A DNA stretch of 64,000 nucleotides from Marinospirillum alkalitolerans (GTDB lineage Bacteria; Pseudomonadota; Gammaproteobacteria; Pseudomonadales; Halomonadaceae): assembly GCF_045055655.1 (NCBI RefSeq), contig NZ_JBANFI010000001.1:186001-250000 (forward strand). Reading direction: 5' to 3'. Below the pieces are notes generated by a model. That model did no database searches. It saw only the letters and a program-made list of their open reading frames with translations, and had not been told where the DNA came from. Below, in pieces: positions 25,120 to 33,599 of the stretch; position 1 is the first letter of the stretch, and each line of letters begins with the position of its first letter. The position numbers and the translations under genes are program-made.

Positions 25120-25172
25120 ATCTATCCTGATAAAAGAACACGGCCAACAAGCGGCCGTGAATCAGGATAGAT
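25120..25172 (-). promoter_or_regulatory. Long two-part hairpin over the ribosome-binding site of the lipoprotein gene
   Basis: Outer arms ATCTATCCTGAT (25120-25131) and ATCAGGATAGAT (25161-25172) are perfectly complementary over 12 bp. An inner stem CACGGCC/GGCCGTG (25139-25145 and 25153-25159) closes the centre. In the transcript the structure ends five bases before the ATG and contains the only Shine-Dalgarno-like AGGA. No T run follows, so it is not an ordinary terminator. Confidence 0.7.
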
Positions 25173-25199
25173 TATCATGGATTTTGGGTGGATGTTTCG

Positions 25200-25217
25200 A
25201 CTCAACTTAAGTTGAGT
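25200..25217. promoter_or_regulatory. 18-bp perfect palindrome between two envelope-protein genes
   Basis: ACTCAACTTAAGTTGAGT reads identically on both strands with no spacer. It lies 86 bases upstream of the lipoprotein start and 31 bases downstream of the barrel-protein stop. The position suits an operator for the lipoprotein gene. The binding protein is unknown. Confidence 0.55.
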
Positions 25218-25247
25218 TTATCCACTGATGCTGTGCAGGACAGCTGA

Positions 25248-25835
25248 TTAAAAATGCATCCCAATGCCGCCAATGAAGCCGAGATCACCATCAAAGAGGT
25301 CTATTTCGCCAAGCAGATAAAATTGAGGTTGAAGATCGTAGCGTACCGAGCCTGTGATACCCACATAGTCCAGATCTCCTGTGATCAAGCGCAGACTACC
25401 GCCGAGTTCGAGATCAGGTTGAATTTGATGGCGTACCCCACCACGTAAGCCCAGCGAAGTGTCGCTGGCATCCCATTTACCCCACCAATTGCTGTACTCT
25501 ACTTTGGTGTATTCAATGGTTACACCACCCCAAAGGCTGGTTTGTTGATTGACGGCATGCTGATAGCCACCGCCCACATGAAAGAGGGTGTAGTCCAGCT
25601 TATCCGTCAGGTACTGCAAGCCACCAAAAGCAAAGAAATTCTCGGCACCAAACTCATCCAGCTCGAATGAGCCGCGCAGGTCAATCCCGATTGGCGTATG
25701 GCCCGAAATACCCGGGTACATGGCCAATCCAGCTTCCACACGGTTGTAATCAAGCGCCTGGGCTGTGGCCTGACCAGATAAAGCCAGTAGTGAAGCGGTG
25801 ATGACAGGAGCGAGGTGTTTTTTAGTGAAGTTCAT
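25248..25835 (-). CDS. YfaZ-like outer-membrane beta-barrel protein
   Basis: A 195-residue protein with a Sec signal (about residues 1-25, ending SGQATAQAL). The mature part is alternating hydrophobic/hydrophilic strands rich in G and Y (LFHVGGGYQHAV, SLGLRGGVRHQI, VGITGSVRYDL) and ends in GGIGMHF, a C-terminal phenylalanine as needed for BAM-dependent assembly. The size fits an 8-stranded barrel such as the YfaZ family; the exact function is unknown. It precedes the lipoprotein gene on the same strand. Confidence 0.7.
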   Translation of the reverse strand: MNFTKKHLAPVITASLLALSGQATAQALDYNRVEAGLAMYPGISGHTPIGIDLRGSFELDEFGAENFFAFGGLQYLTDKLDYTLFHVGGGYQHAVNQQTSLWGGVTIEYTKVEYSNWWGKWDASDTSLGLRGGVRHQIQPDLELGGSLRLITGDLDYVGITGSVRYDLQPQFYLLGEIDLFDGDLGFIGGIGMHF

Positions 25836-26144
25836 CTTTATCCTTCCTTGAGTTGTTCAGGTGTAGGGGATACTAACTGACTGATTCTGGAAGGCAACCC
25901 TCTTGACGCAAAAGTGTGAACTCGCTCTAAAGAAAAAGAGCAGGAATAGGCCTGTGGTGTTTTAGTCTTTGAATGGGTTCTTTTTTGGCTTTTTTAATAG
26001 CCGAAGGGCGAGTAAAGCAGTGCTCATGTATCCTATCAAGGTATTTGTATTTTTCTATATATGGATTACCATATATTTAGGTAAGGCGGATTGAGATCAA
26101 AATCTGGCTTTTTATTGAGTCGGCTTAAATCAACAGGAGCTTGT
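25836..26144. other. Divergent intergenic region between barrel-protein and acr3 genes
   Basis: About 309 bases without a credible gene. It is AT-rich toward acr3 and holds a palindrome at 57-76 of the 26,000s (see separate entry), the acr3 ribosome-binding site AACAGGAGC, and a weak inverted repeat GCTC-N10-GAGC near 25930. An in-frame open stretch from 26091 merely extends acr3 upstream. Confidence 0.7.
26057..26076. promoter_or_regulatory. Palindromic operator candidate upstream of acr3
   Basis: ATATATGG-ATTA-CCATATAT is an 8-bp perfect inverted repeat with a 4-base spacer, centred about 78 bases before the acr3 ATG and embedded in AT-rich promoter-like DNA. ArsR-type repressors bind AT-rich inverted repeats of this kind, but no arsR gene lies in the window. 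Confidence 0.55.
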
Positions 26145-27161
26145 ATGGGTATTTTTGAACGCTACCTCACTGTGTGGGTTGCGCTGTGTATCGCGGCTGG
26201 GGTCATGCTGGGTAATCTGCTGCCTGATGTCTTTGCGCTGATCGCTAAGCTGGAGTTTGCGCATGTCAACTTTGTCGTGGCGGTGCTGATTTGGGTGATG
26301 ATCTACCCCATGATGGTTCAGATCGATTTTAGTGCGATTAAAGATGTCGGTAAAAAGCCGAAAGGGTTGATCCTTACCTTGGTGATTAACTGGTTGATTA
26401 AGCCGTTTACGATGGCTTTTTTGGGCTGGCTGTTTTTTCGTGTGCTCTTTGCCGATTGGGTCGATCCACAAACCGCGGGGGAATATATTGCGGGGATGAT
26501 TCTATTGGGGGTCGCTCCCTGTACAGCAATGGTCTTTGTGTGGAGCCAATTAACGCAAGGGGACCCAAATTACACGCTGGTTCAGGTTTCGGTGAATGAT
26601 GTCATCATGATTTTTGCTTTTGCTCCCTTGGCGGCCTTCTTGCTGGGTGTGAGTGATATCTATGTTCCTTGGGAAACTTTGCTCCTTTCTGTCTTGCTGT
26701 ATGTGGTGTTGCCGCTGGTCGCTGGTGTGCTGACACGGCGCTGGTTAGAAAAGCAGGGGCATCAAGGGCGGTTGGAAGGCTTTTTACGCAGCATGAAGCC
26801 TTGGTCCATTCTTGGTTTGCTTGCAACGGTGATTTTGTTATTTGGTTTTCAGGCAGAAACCATCCTTGATCAGCCCTTGGCCATTGGTCTGATCGCCATC
26901 CCTTTACTGATTCAAACCTACGGCATCTTTGTACTGGCTTATGCGGCGGCTTATTGGTTGCGCTTACCGCATCGTGTTGCCGCCCCAGCCTGTATGATTA
27001 GTACGTCGAATTTCTTTGAACTAGCGGTGGCGGTGGCGATTTCTGTGTTTGGTCTGCACTCAGGGGCAGCCTTAGCCACGGTGGTCGGTGTTTTAGTGGA
27101 GGTGCCTGTGATGCTGTCTTTGGTCTATCTCGCGAATAAAACACGCCATTGGTTTGCTTGA
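26145..27161 (+). CDS. acr3: Acr3-type arsenite efflux permease
   Basis: A 338-residue protein with ten hydrophobic helices, the size of the Acr3 (BASS-superfamily) arsenite exporters. The conserved cysteine in GVAPCTAMVFVWS and the glutamate in SNFFELAVAVA, both known to be important in Acr3, are present, as are YPMMVQIDF and VLVEVPVMLSLV. It expels As(OH)3 using the membrane potential. ATG 26145 is chosen over the frame opening at 26091 because of AGGAGC before it and the family-like start MGIFERYLTVWV. It stands alone: no arsC or arsR neighbour, which is unusual for ars loci. Confidence 0.93.
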   Translation: MGIFERYLTVWVALCIAAGVMLGNLLPDVFALIAKLEFAHVNFVVAVLIWVMIYPMMVQIDFSAIKDVGKKPKGLILTLVINWLIKPFTMAFLGWLFFRVLFADWVDPQTAGEYIAGMILLGVAPCTAMVFVWSQLTQGDPNYTLVQVSVNDVIMIFAFAPLAAFLLGVSDIYVPWETLLLSVLLYVVLPLVAGVLTRRWLEKQGHQGRLEGFLRSMKPWSILGLLATVILLFGFQAETILDQPLAIGLIAIPLLIQTYGIFVLAYAAAYWLRLPHRVAAPACMISTSNFFELAVAVAISVFGLHSGAALATVVGVLVEVPVMLSLVYLANKTRHWFA

Positions 27162-27287
27162 TCCAGTCTTTGGGACAATCCATGAATCCACTTTGGTTGT
27201 GAGGGTCAGGTTGCCAGAAAGAGCGCAGTCTTGGAGATGTCCTTGCTGCGCTTTTTTTGTGGTCAGATCGAGTGAATCAAAAGCTGC

Positions 27288-27704
27288 CTAGCGGAAAAGC
27301 TCGCCAGCCGCTTCAGGCTGATGCAGGATTTCTTCAACAACCAAAGCCGCATCCTTGCCATTGGGCAGCTGCCAGTGGACTTCTTGTCCAACGCGGGCAC
27401 CCAACAAGGCCGCGCCCAAAGGAGCGAGAACAGACAGCTGATCTGTCGCTTGTGGGTCGAGGTTGTGGGGGTAGACCAGTTCTTTTTCGAGCGTGATATC
27501 CGCTTTCAGATCACGAAAGCGCACGCGGCTATGCATGCTGACCAGATCAGCAGGAATCTCTTGTGGATCGACCACATCGGCTTGATCTAGGCGCTCGGCC
27601 AGGGCTTCAGCGACAGGCATTTTGGCATACTCAGGCCTTTCCAGAAGGCGCTCCAAGCGTGCGTGGTCAAGCTCATTCATGAGCAGATGGAGTTGTGCAA
27701 CCAT
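27288..27704 (-). CDS. rnk: Regulator of nucleoside diphosphate kinase Rnk
   Basis: A 138-residue protein matching E. coli Rnk along its length: MNELDHARLERLLERPEYA, VSMHSRVRFRDL, LVYPHNLDP, LSVLAPLGAALLGARVG and the end QPEAAGEL. The C-terminal domain has the GreA/GreB C-terminal fold, and the Rnk family can act on RNA polymerase. The family was named for effects on ndk expression. The start is either 27704 or the internal Met before NELDHARL (27680). Confidence 0.95.
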   Translation of the reverse strand: MVAQLHLLMNELDHARLERLLERPEYAKMPVAEALAERLDQADVVDPQEIPADLVSMHSRVRFRDLKADITLEKELVYPHNLDPQATDQLSVLAPLGAALLGARVGQEVHWQLPNGKDAALVVEEILHQPEAAGELFR

Positions 27705-27741
27705 TGCTTTTTAACCTCAATAACAGTTTTTTAAACTCAAT

Positions 27742-27778
27742 AAAAAAACTCACCCCCGCAACGAGGTTGCGGGGGTGA
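27742..27778 (-). terminator. Intrinsic terminator of the MliC-like lipoprotein gene
   Basis: A 13-bp perfect stem, TCACCCCCGCAAC / GTTGCGGGGGTGA, with a three-base loop. On the minus strand it is followed by a run of T (complement of 27743-27748). It lies 25 bases after the stop at 27804 and before rnk. Confidence 0.93.
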
Positions 27779-27803
27779 TGGACGATTTCAGATAAGATAG
27801 CCT

Positions 27804-28520
27804 TTAAAAGCTTTGTCCGCAACCTCTGTAGATCTGGCCTTCAAAGTGAATTTCGACCCGATGCGGTAGTGGTTCACCACTGGCCGCATCAATACAGAGG
27901 ATGTTTTGCACCTGGTAGTGCAGTGATTCACCGGCCTGGGTAAGAGCACGATAGCGACTTTCAATCAGATCTTGATCGATCAAGGTGACCTCTTCAAGCG
28001 CAACACGCTGGGTGCCAAAACGAAAGCTCAATTCAGCCGTGCCAGCCTGACGCACTTCCAAACGCCAACCAGGATGATGCCCATTGGCGCGCAATGTGAC
28101 CGCTTGTGGAGAGCGATCTGTACCGACCACATAGGGCAGGCTGGCAATGTGGCGTGTGGTGACTTCGGTGAGCTGGCAGTTCATCCAGGTGTGCTCCGGC
28201 GTTTCGACTCGCGCTCGCTCGCCGCGATTCCAGAAGCTGGTGCCCGATGCGGCATCGCGATACAGGGCACCCGAAGCCGCACGCGCGGCCTGTAGATGCA
28301 GCCATTCATCGCTACCCGGGAGCATCAACCAGAGGTGTTCTCCTTGAAAGCGCGTGGCGAGTTCATCACGCTGATCACAGCGCCACAGGCTAGTCTCACT
28401 GATCTCTTCAACGATCGGCGTGCTCTGGCAGCCTGCAAGCAACAGGCTGAGCAGGCATGCCCAGCCAAGGTGTTGCCAGCGCCGAGGTTGAACCCAGCTA
28501 GTCTTCCAGCTTCGAGACAT
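27804..28520 (-). CDS. Lipoprotein with MliC-type lysozyme-inhibitor domain and a second C-terminal domain
   Basis: A 238-residue lipoprotein. The lipobox LLLAGC is at about residue 31 after a basic N-terminus, followed by QSTPI. Residues 45-110 match the MliC fold: LWRCDQRDELATRF, LWLMLPGSDEWLHLQ and TSFWNRGERARVE. The C-terminal part (about 150-238) ends in CIDAASGEPLPHRVEIHFEG and YRGCG, resembling the COG3650-type domain often found beside MliC or META domains. MliC proteins protect the cell wall by inhibiting c-type lysozyme. ATG 28520 overlaps the ilvD end by 23 bases and is preceded by AAAGGGG. Confidence 0.72.
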   Translation of the reverse strand: MSRSWKTSWVQPRRWQHLGWACLLSLLLAGCQSTPIVEEISETSLWRCDQRDELATRFQGEHLWLMLPGSDEWLHLQAARAASGALYRDAASGTSFWNRGERARVETPEHTWMNCQLTEVTTRHIASLPYVVGTDRSPQAVTLRANGHHPGWRLEVRQAGTAELSFRFGTQRVALEEVTLIDQDLIESRYRALTQAGESLHYQVQNILCIDAASGEPLPHRVEIHFEGQIYRGCGQSF

Positions 28521-30333
28521 CACGAACCGCCCCTTTGTCCGCCGAGGTGGCGAGCAGTGCATAGGCTTTGAGTGCCGTCGAAACCTGACGCGGACGTGGC
28601 TGCGCAGGTTTCCAACCCAGTGCATCTTGCGCCGCGCGGCGTGCTGCCAACTCTGCCTCATCGACTTCGAGTTGAATTAAACGCCGTGGGATGTCGATCA
28701 GAATCGGATCGCCATTTTGGACTAAGCCTATGGTGCCACCTGCAGCAGCCTCAGGTGAAACATGCCCGATGGACAGCCCTGAAGTACCGCCAGAGAAGCG
28801 GCCATCGGTCAGCAACGCACAGGATTTGCCCAATCCCTTGGATTTGATATAGCTGGTGGGGTAGAGCATTTCCTGCATGCCCGGTCCACCCTTGGGGCCT
28901 TCATAGCGCACGATCACGACATCGCCTTCTTTAACCTTGCCTGCGAGGATATTGGCGACAGCTTCTTCTTGTGATTCAGTCACATGAGCACGTCCACGGA
29001 ACACAAGCAGCTCATCTTCAACGCCCGCTGTTTTGACCACACAGCCATCTTCGGCCAGATTGCCGTAGAGCACCGCAAGACCGCCTTCAAGAGAAAAGGC
29101 GTGTTCGAGGTTGCGGATACAGCCCTGCTCACGATCACCATCCAGACTCGGCCAGCGCGTGGCTTGGCTGAAGGCCTGCTGAGTCGGGATGCCAGCAGGG
29201 CCAGCGCGATAAAACTCGAGCACTTCTGGTGTGGGGTTGCGCAGGATATCCCAGCGATCCAGGGCTTCTGCAAGGGTGGCACTATGCACAGTTGGGAGCG
29301 AAGTATCCAAGAGGCCCGCGCGATCCAGTTCACCCAACAGGCCGTAGATGCCACCAGCACGATGCACATCTTCAATATGATACTTCTGCGTGTTGGGGGC
29401 CACCTTGCACAGCTGCGGGACTTTTTTCGAGAGTTGATCAATATGCGACAGATCAAAATCGATACCACCTTCTTGCGCCAGTGCGAGCAGGTGCAAAATG
29501 GTATTGGTTGAGCCACCCATGGCGATATCAAGTGCCATCGCGTTATAAAAAGCGCCTTGGTTGGCGATATTGCGCGGCAGGACCGAGGCATCATCCTGCT
29601 CATAATAGCGGCGGGCCAGTTCGACAATACGGTGTCCAGCTTCTTCAAACAGGCGGCGGCGATCAGCGTGGGTTGCCAGTGTGGTGCCATTGCCCGGCAG
29701 CGATAATCCGAGAGCCTCGGTGAGGCAGTTCATGGAGTTGGCGGTAAACATACCTGAGCAGGAGCCACAGGTGGGGCAGGCTGAGCGCTCATACTCAGCG
29801 ACGGTTTCATCATCCGCATCAGAAGCGGCGATCACCATGGCATCCACCAGATCCAACCCATGATTGGCCAGTTTGGTCTTGCCTGCTTCCATCGGGCCAC
29901 CGGAGACAAAGATCACCGGGATATTCAGGCGCATCGCAGCCATCAGCATGCCGGGGGTGATCTTGTCGCAGTTCGAGATACAGACCAGCGCATCCGCGCA
30001 ATGGGCGTTGACCATATATTCGACTGAGTCTGCTATCAGATCGCGGCTGGGCAGGGAGTAGAGCATGCCATCATGGCCCATCGCGATACCGTCATCGACG
30101 GCGATGGTGTTGAATTCCTTGGCGACGCCACCTGCTTTTTCGATTTCGCGGGCGACCAGCTGGCCCATATCCTTCAGGTGCACATGCCCAGGTACAAACT
30201 GAGTGAAAGAGTTGGCGACAGCAATAATGGGTTTTTGGAAGTCTTCATCCTGCATGCCTGTAGCACGCCATAAAGCGCGGGCACCTGCCATATTACGGCC
30301 AGCGGTGGAAGTGCGTGAACGATAAGTGGGCAT
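28498..30333 (-). CDS. ilvD: Dihydroxy-acid dehydratase
   Basis: A 611-residue iron-sulfur enzyme of valine, isoleucine and leucine synthesis that dehydrates 2,3-dihydroxy-3-methylbutanoate and its homologue. Cluster cysteines are in CISNCDKITPGM and CPTCGSCSGMFTANSMN; other marks are MDIAMGGSTNT-like ALDIAMGGSTNTILH and DGRFSGGTSGLSIGH near the end. Length is that of the long IlvD form. No other ilv gene is adjacent. The 3' end overlaps the following lipoprotein gene. Confidence 0.98.
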   Translation of the reverse strand: MPTYRSRTSTAGRNMAGARALWRATGMQDEDFQKPIIAVANSFTQFVPGHVHLKDMGQLVAREIEKAGGVAKEFNTIAVDDGIAMGHDGMLYSLPSRDLIADSVEYMVNAHCADALVCISNCDKITPGMLMAAMRLNIPVIFVSGGPMEAGKTKLANHGLDLVDAMVIAASDADDETVAEYERSACPTCGSCSGMFTANSMNCLTEALGLSLPGNGTTLATHADRRRLFEEAGHRIVELARRYYEQDDASVLPRNIANQGAFYNAMALDIAMGGSTNTILHLLALAQEGGIDFDLSHIDQLSKKVPQLCKVAPNTQKYHIEDVHRAGGIYGLLGELDRAGLLDTSLPTVHSATLAEALDRWDILRNPTPEVLEFYRAGPAGIPTQQAFSQATRWPSLDGDREQGCIRNLEHAFSLEGGLAVLYGNLAEDGCVVKTAGVEDELLVFRGRAHVTESQEEAVANILAGKVKEGDVVIVRYEGPKGGPGMQEMLYPTSYIKSKGLGKSCALLTDGRFSGGTSGLSIGHVSPEAAAGGTIGLVQNGDPILIDIPRRLIQLEVDEAELAARRAAQDALGWKPAQPRPRQVSTALKAYALLATSADKGAVRDVSKLED

Positions 30334-30644
30334 GGTTGATCCTCGTTAAATCAGGTCATCTCTAAAAGGAGTCTCGCTCAGAAGAGCGCGAATCTGGCTC
30401 GTTGGAATAGATTGATTCACAGCCTGAGGGCTGCGCTCTGATCGAAAGCGGCGATGGCCGCACTCTCTGGGTAAGGTGATGTGAGCTGATAACCCGCTGT
30501 ATTACCGATTCTTCTTGCTGGTTGGCAAGAGGAACTGATCAGAATCAAACTAGCTTCTAGTATTTCAGCAGGATTTTCAAGATCTTTGCCGCATCAGCGG
30601 GTGATATCGCCAATAGGGCAAAGAGAGCGGGGCAGAATTGATGA
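30334..30644. other. Non-coding stretch upstream of ilvD
   Basis: No credible gene. Two small hairpins are visible (CGCTC/GAGCG near 30373 and TCTTGC/GCAAGA near 30510). I see no leader peptide rich in branched-chain codons, so no ilv-type attenuator is supported. The ilvD promoter must lie here. Confidence 0.6.
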
Positions 30645-30785
30645 GGAAACCTCTGATTAACTACTGCGCTTGGTCATACTGCGTTGAAATTGGTCTCAAA
30701 ATGCTCATTTACTCCGTGTAAACTCCGCTTTTTCGATCAATTTCGCCTTGCCTGACCTGTGCTCGTAACGTTGATCAGAGGTTCC
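30645..30785. mobile_element. MITE-like palindromic repeat element
   Basis: About 141 bases with terminal inverted repeats GGAAACCTCTGATTAA (30645-30660) and TTGATCAGAGGTTCC (30771-30785). Complementarity continues inward: GAAATTGGTC near 30687 pairs with GATCAATTTC near 30735 with one mismatch, so the whole unit folds as a long imperfect hairpin around a core of about 40 bases. It has no coding capacity. It ends exactly at the stop codon of the GGDEF-EAL gene. The form fits a dispersed intergenic repeat of the MITE or ERIC kind; only one copy is in this window. Confidence 0.65.
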
Positions 30786-33536
30786 TTAGCGAGTGGGCGG
30801 CTGTATGAGCGCCTGCACAAAATCTGTCGCTGGCATGGGTCGCCCAAAGTAATAGCCTTGATAAGCATGGCAGCCAAATAAAGCCAGCTGCTCTTTTTGC
30901 TCAAGTTGTTCCACCCCCTCAGCGATAACAGACAGCTCCAGCGTTTGCGCTAAGGAGATAATCGTGCGTGAAATATCGCGATCATGTGGATCAGTGAGCA
31001 TATCGCGCACAAAGGATTGATCGATTTTAAGCTGATCCAGCGGCAGTTTTTTCAGGTAAGACAGCGATGAGTAGCCGGTGCCAAAATCATCCAGAGCAAA
31101 GCGTATTCCTACTTGTTGCAATTCCGTCATCTTATTGATGGTGTCTTGCATTTCATCGTCATTCAATAACAGGCTTTCAGTGATCTCGAGTTTGAGTTGC
31201 TGAGGCGAGACTTGATGGCGCGCAAGGCAAGCCAGAACCTCATCAACAAACTCAGGCTGGCGGAACTGGAGGACGCTGATATTCACCGCCACAGACAAGC
31301 TGGCAGACTCAGGATGCTGTTGCCAGCGTGCCAGTTCTGCACAGGCGGCATCCAGAATCCAGCGCCCTAGAGGGAGAATCAACCCCGTATTTTCGGCGAC
31401 GGGAATGAACTCCGCAGGCGATACCATGCCTCGCTCAGGATGCTGCCAGCGTACTAGGGCTTCAGCGCCGATCAATCCTTGTTGATCATCATACTGGGCC
31501 TGATAGTAGAGTAAGAATTGCTGCTGCTCGATGCCCAGGCGCATTGCATGGGCCAGTGCAGCATGGGCCTGCATACGGGCTTGCATGCTGGGGTCAAAGA
31601 AGCGCCAGGTCCGTCTCCCAGCAGCCTTAGCTTGATACATGGCGAGATCAGCCTGCTGAACCAGCTGGTTGACTTCTTCTGTGGCGGCAGACAGGGCTAT
31701 GCCAAGGCTAAAGGTGGTGTAGTACTGGATCTGATTGACGTAATAGGGCTGGTTGAGCTGTTGCTCCAATTGCCTGATTCTGGCTTCTGTCTGCTCACGC
31801 GCGAGTCTTGCCTCCTCGTTCACCGGATCGAGCAGCAGTGTAAACTCATCGCCACCAGAGCGGCTGATCAGGGTGTTGGGCGGCAGGCAAGCTTTCAGAC
31901 GCTCTGCAATCTGACAGAGCAGCTGATCACCTGCTGGATGGCCTTGAGTATCATTCAGCAGCTTGAAGTCATCGATATCCATACTGATTAATGCGGCATA
32001 GGGCTGCTGGCCTTGTTGCTGGGCGCGTTGATGGCGTTCGGCCAGATGATCGAGCAGATACTGACGATTGGGCAGGCCAGTGAGTTGATCAAAAAAAGCC
32101 AGGTGGCGAATCTTTTGTTCAGCTGCCTTTCTTTGTGAGATATCGAGCAGTGTGACGACATAGTTCAGTAGACGCCCATCGGATTGGCGGTAGACGGCTG
32201 AAATACCAAGCCACTGCTGGTAGCTTTGTCCATTCGGGCGCCGAGTGGCGATCTCACCCTGCCACCAGCCCTTTTCTTGCAGCGCCTGCTGGATTTCAAT
32301 CCATTCTGGGCTGAGTCGATCAGGCGAGAAGTCATCCAATAACTGCTCGGTATGGGTGGAGGGTTGAGCAAAGAGCAGTTCTTCAAGACGAAGATGCAGG
32401 GCTTGCTCGGCGGTGTAGCCGGTGATATCCGTGAAAGCAGCATTCACCCGAAGAATCGCACGCTCCTCATCGGTGACCAGCATGCCCTCTGCGGATTCAA
32501 AAACCCGTGCGGCGACGGTCAGATCCGCGACCATCTGTTCCATTGCGGCACCAACGCGGTTGTATTCAACAATCGAGGTGGATTGAAACAGCTGCTCCTT
32601 ATTGCCCTGCTGGATGCTCTTGATATAGGTCATCAGCTTTTTGATGGCACGATGATGAGTGTGATGTAAGAGCAATGCGGCAAAAGCCAGCAGCAACAAG
32701 AATCCACCGCCAGTGATGGCAAAACTGGCCAGAAAACTGCGCTGTTGAAGGCCCACTCGCTGCGCATTCAGTCCAAGGGTCATGACTAAACCTTGCGGTA
32801 GGCGTTCGGTTTCAGTCAGTGCCTGCTGCATTAGATAGAGCCCATCCTGATAGATAAACTGCTCGGTTTCTATTGCGCCTTCAGTTCCGACGGTGTCCCC
32901 CAGCGTCAGCAGTCGGCGCTGATGCTGTTCAAGCTGTACAAAATCAATATCAGCTTGATGCAACAGGCGCTGATGAAAACTGCGGTTTTGGCTCAGCGCC
33001 AAGCCAATAAAGAGATAACCACGCAGACGTAGGGTGCCAGGATCAAAGACGGGGGCGGCCATCAGCAGAGCGCTTTCGCCATCAAAATAGACGCTGCGCC
33101 AGCCAAAGGTATAGTGAATAGAGGGGCGCAAGGCCGCAATCAAAGGGGCGGTCGGGTAGACTTCTGTACCGGCATCAAAAACCAACTCTTGGTTGGTATC
33201 CAGCAGAAAGAAAAAATCCAGTAGTTGGCTGGCACGTGAATCACGGAATAAAAACAGCAGTTCTTCTGAGGCGTTGAACTCGAGATCTTCCTGGGCGGCC
33301 AGATGAGAAAAGACCTGGTTCGCCAGTGTGCTGTGTAGATAGGCATCTAAGAGCTCGAGGCGGCTTTCGATCTGCCCTGTCAGCGTGCGTTGGCGTTGCT
33401 GTAGGCTGTTGTGAATCTCGGTTTCAAGATTGTGTTGATTGACCTGAAGCGAATAGCCTAGCGTTAAGGCGGCGGCCAGTAACCCGGTGATGCCAAAAAC
33501 AAGAACGACTAAGGTGGTAAAACGATAGCTGCGCAA
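30786..33536 (-). CDS. Membrane PAS-GGDEF-EAL c-di-GMP signalling protein
   Basis: A 916-residue protein. TM1 is at about residues 9-29 and TM2 at about 275-295, with a periplasmic sensor of about 245 residues. A short linker leads to PAS (about 345-465, with LRVNAAFTDITGYTAEQALH). GGDEF (about 480-645) has an intact catalytic motif (SRSGGDEFTLLL), and EAL (about 660-910) has intact GAEALVRWQHP, DDFGTGYSSLSYLKKL and later metal residues. It may therefore both make and degrade c-di-GMP. The stop codon abuts the palindromic repeat. The upstream TctC-like gene on the same strand is separated by a terminator. Confidence 0.93.
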   Translation of the reverse strand: MRSYRFTTLVVLVFGITGLLAAALTLGYSLQVNQHNLETEIHNSLQQRQRTLTGQIESRLELLDAYLHSTLANQVFSHLAAQEDLEFNASEELLFLFRDSRASQLLDFFFLLDTNQELVFDAGTEVYPTAPLIAALRPSIHYTFGWRSVYFDGESALLMAAPVFDPGTLRLRGYLFIGLALSQNRSFHQRLLHQADIDFVQLEQHQRRLLTLGDTVGTEGAIETEQFIYQDGLYLMQQALTETERLPQGLVMTLGLNAQRVGLQQRSFLASFAITGGGFLLLLAFAALLLHHTHHRAIKKLMTYIKSIQQGNKEQLFQSTSIVEYNRVGAAMEQMVADLTVAARVFESAEGMLVTDEERAILRVNAAFTDITGYTAEQALHLRLEELLFAQPSTHTEQLLDDFSPDRLSPEWIEIQQALQEKGWWQGEIATRRPNGQSYQQWLGISAVYRQSDGRLLNYVVTLLDISQRKAAEQKIRHLAFFDQLTGLPNRQYLLDHLAERHQRAQQQGQQPYAALISMDIDDFKLLNDTQGHPAGDQLLCQIAERLKACLPPNTLISRSGGDEFTLLLDPVNEEARLAREQTEARIRQLEQQLNQPYYVNQIQYYTTFSLGIALSAATEEVNQLVQQADLAMYQAKAAGRRTWRFFDPSMQARMQAHAALAHAMRLGIEQQQFLLYYQAQYDDQQGLIGAEALVRWQHPERGMVSPAEFIPVAENTGLILPLGRWILDAACAELARWQQHPESASLSVAVNISVLQFRQPEFVDEVLACLARHQVSPQQLKLEITESLLLNDDEMQDTINKMTELQQVGIRFALDDFGTGYSSLSYLKKLPLDQLKIDQSFVRDMLTDPHDRDISRTIISLAQTLELSVIAEGVEQLEQKEQLALFGCHAYQGYYFGRPMPATDFVQALIQPPTR

Positions 33537-33554
33537 GTGTCTTGCTCCTCACAA

Positions 33555-33582
33555 TAAAAAGCCCCCAACACAGGTGTGGAGG
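33555..33582 (-). terminator. Terminator between the TctC-like and GGDEF-EAL genes
   Basis: On the minus strand CCTCCACAC-CT-GTGTTGGGGG is followed by CTTTTTA. The stem includes G-T pairs and a bulge, so it may be partial. Confidence 0.6.
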
Positions 33583-33599
33583 TTGAAATAAGCCAAGGG

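Noticed and set aside
28980..29723. Long open frames on both strands inside ilvD
   Set aside because: Alternative frames of a conserved enzyme gene; no homology-like motifs.
30334..30644. Branched-chain attenuator or riboswitch before ilvD
   Set aside because: No leader peptide rich in Ile, Val or Leu codons and no terminator/antiterminator pair could be seen.
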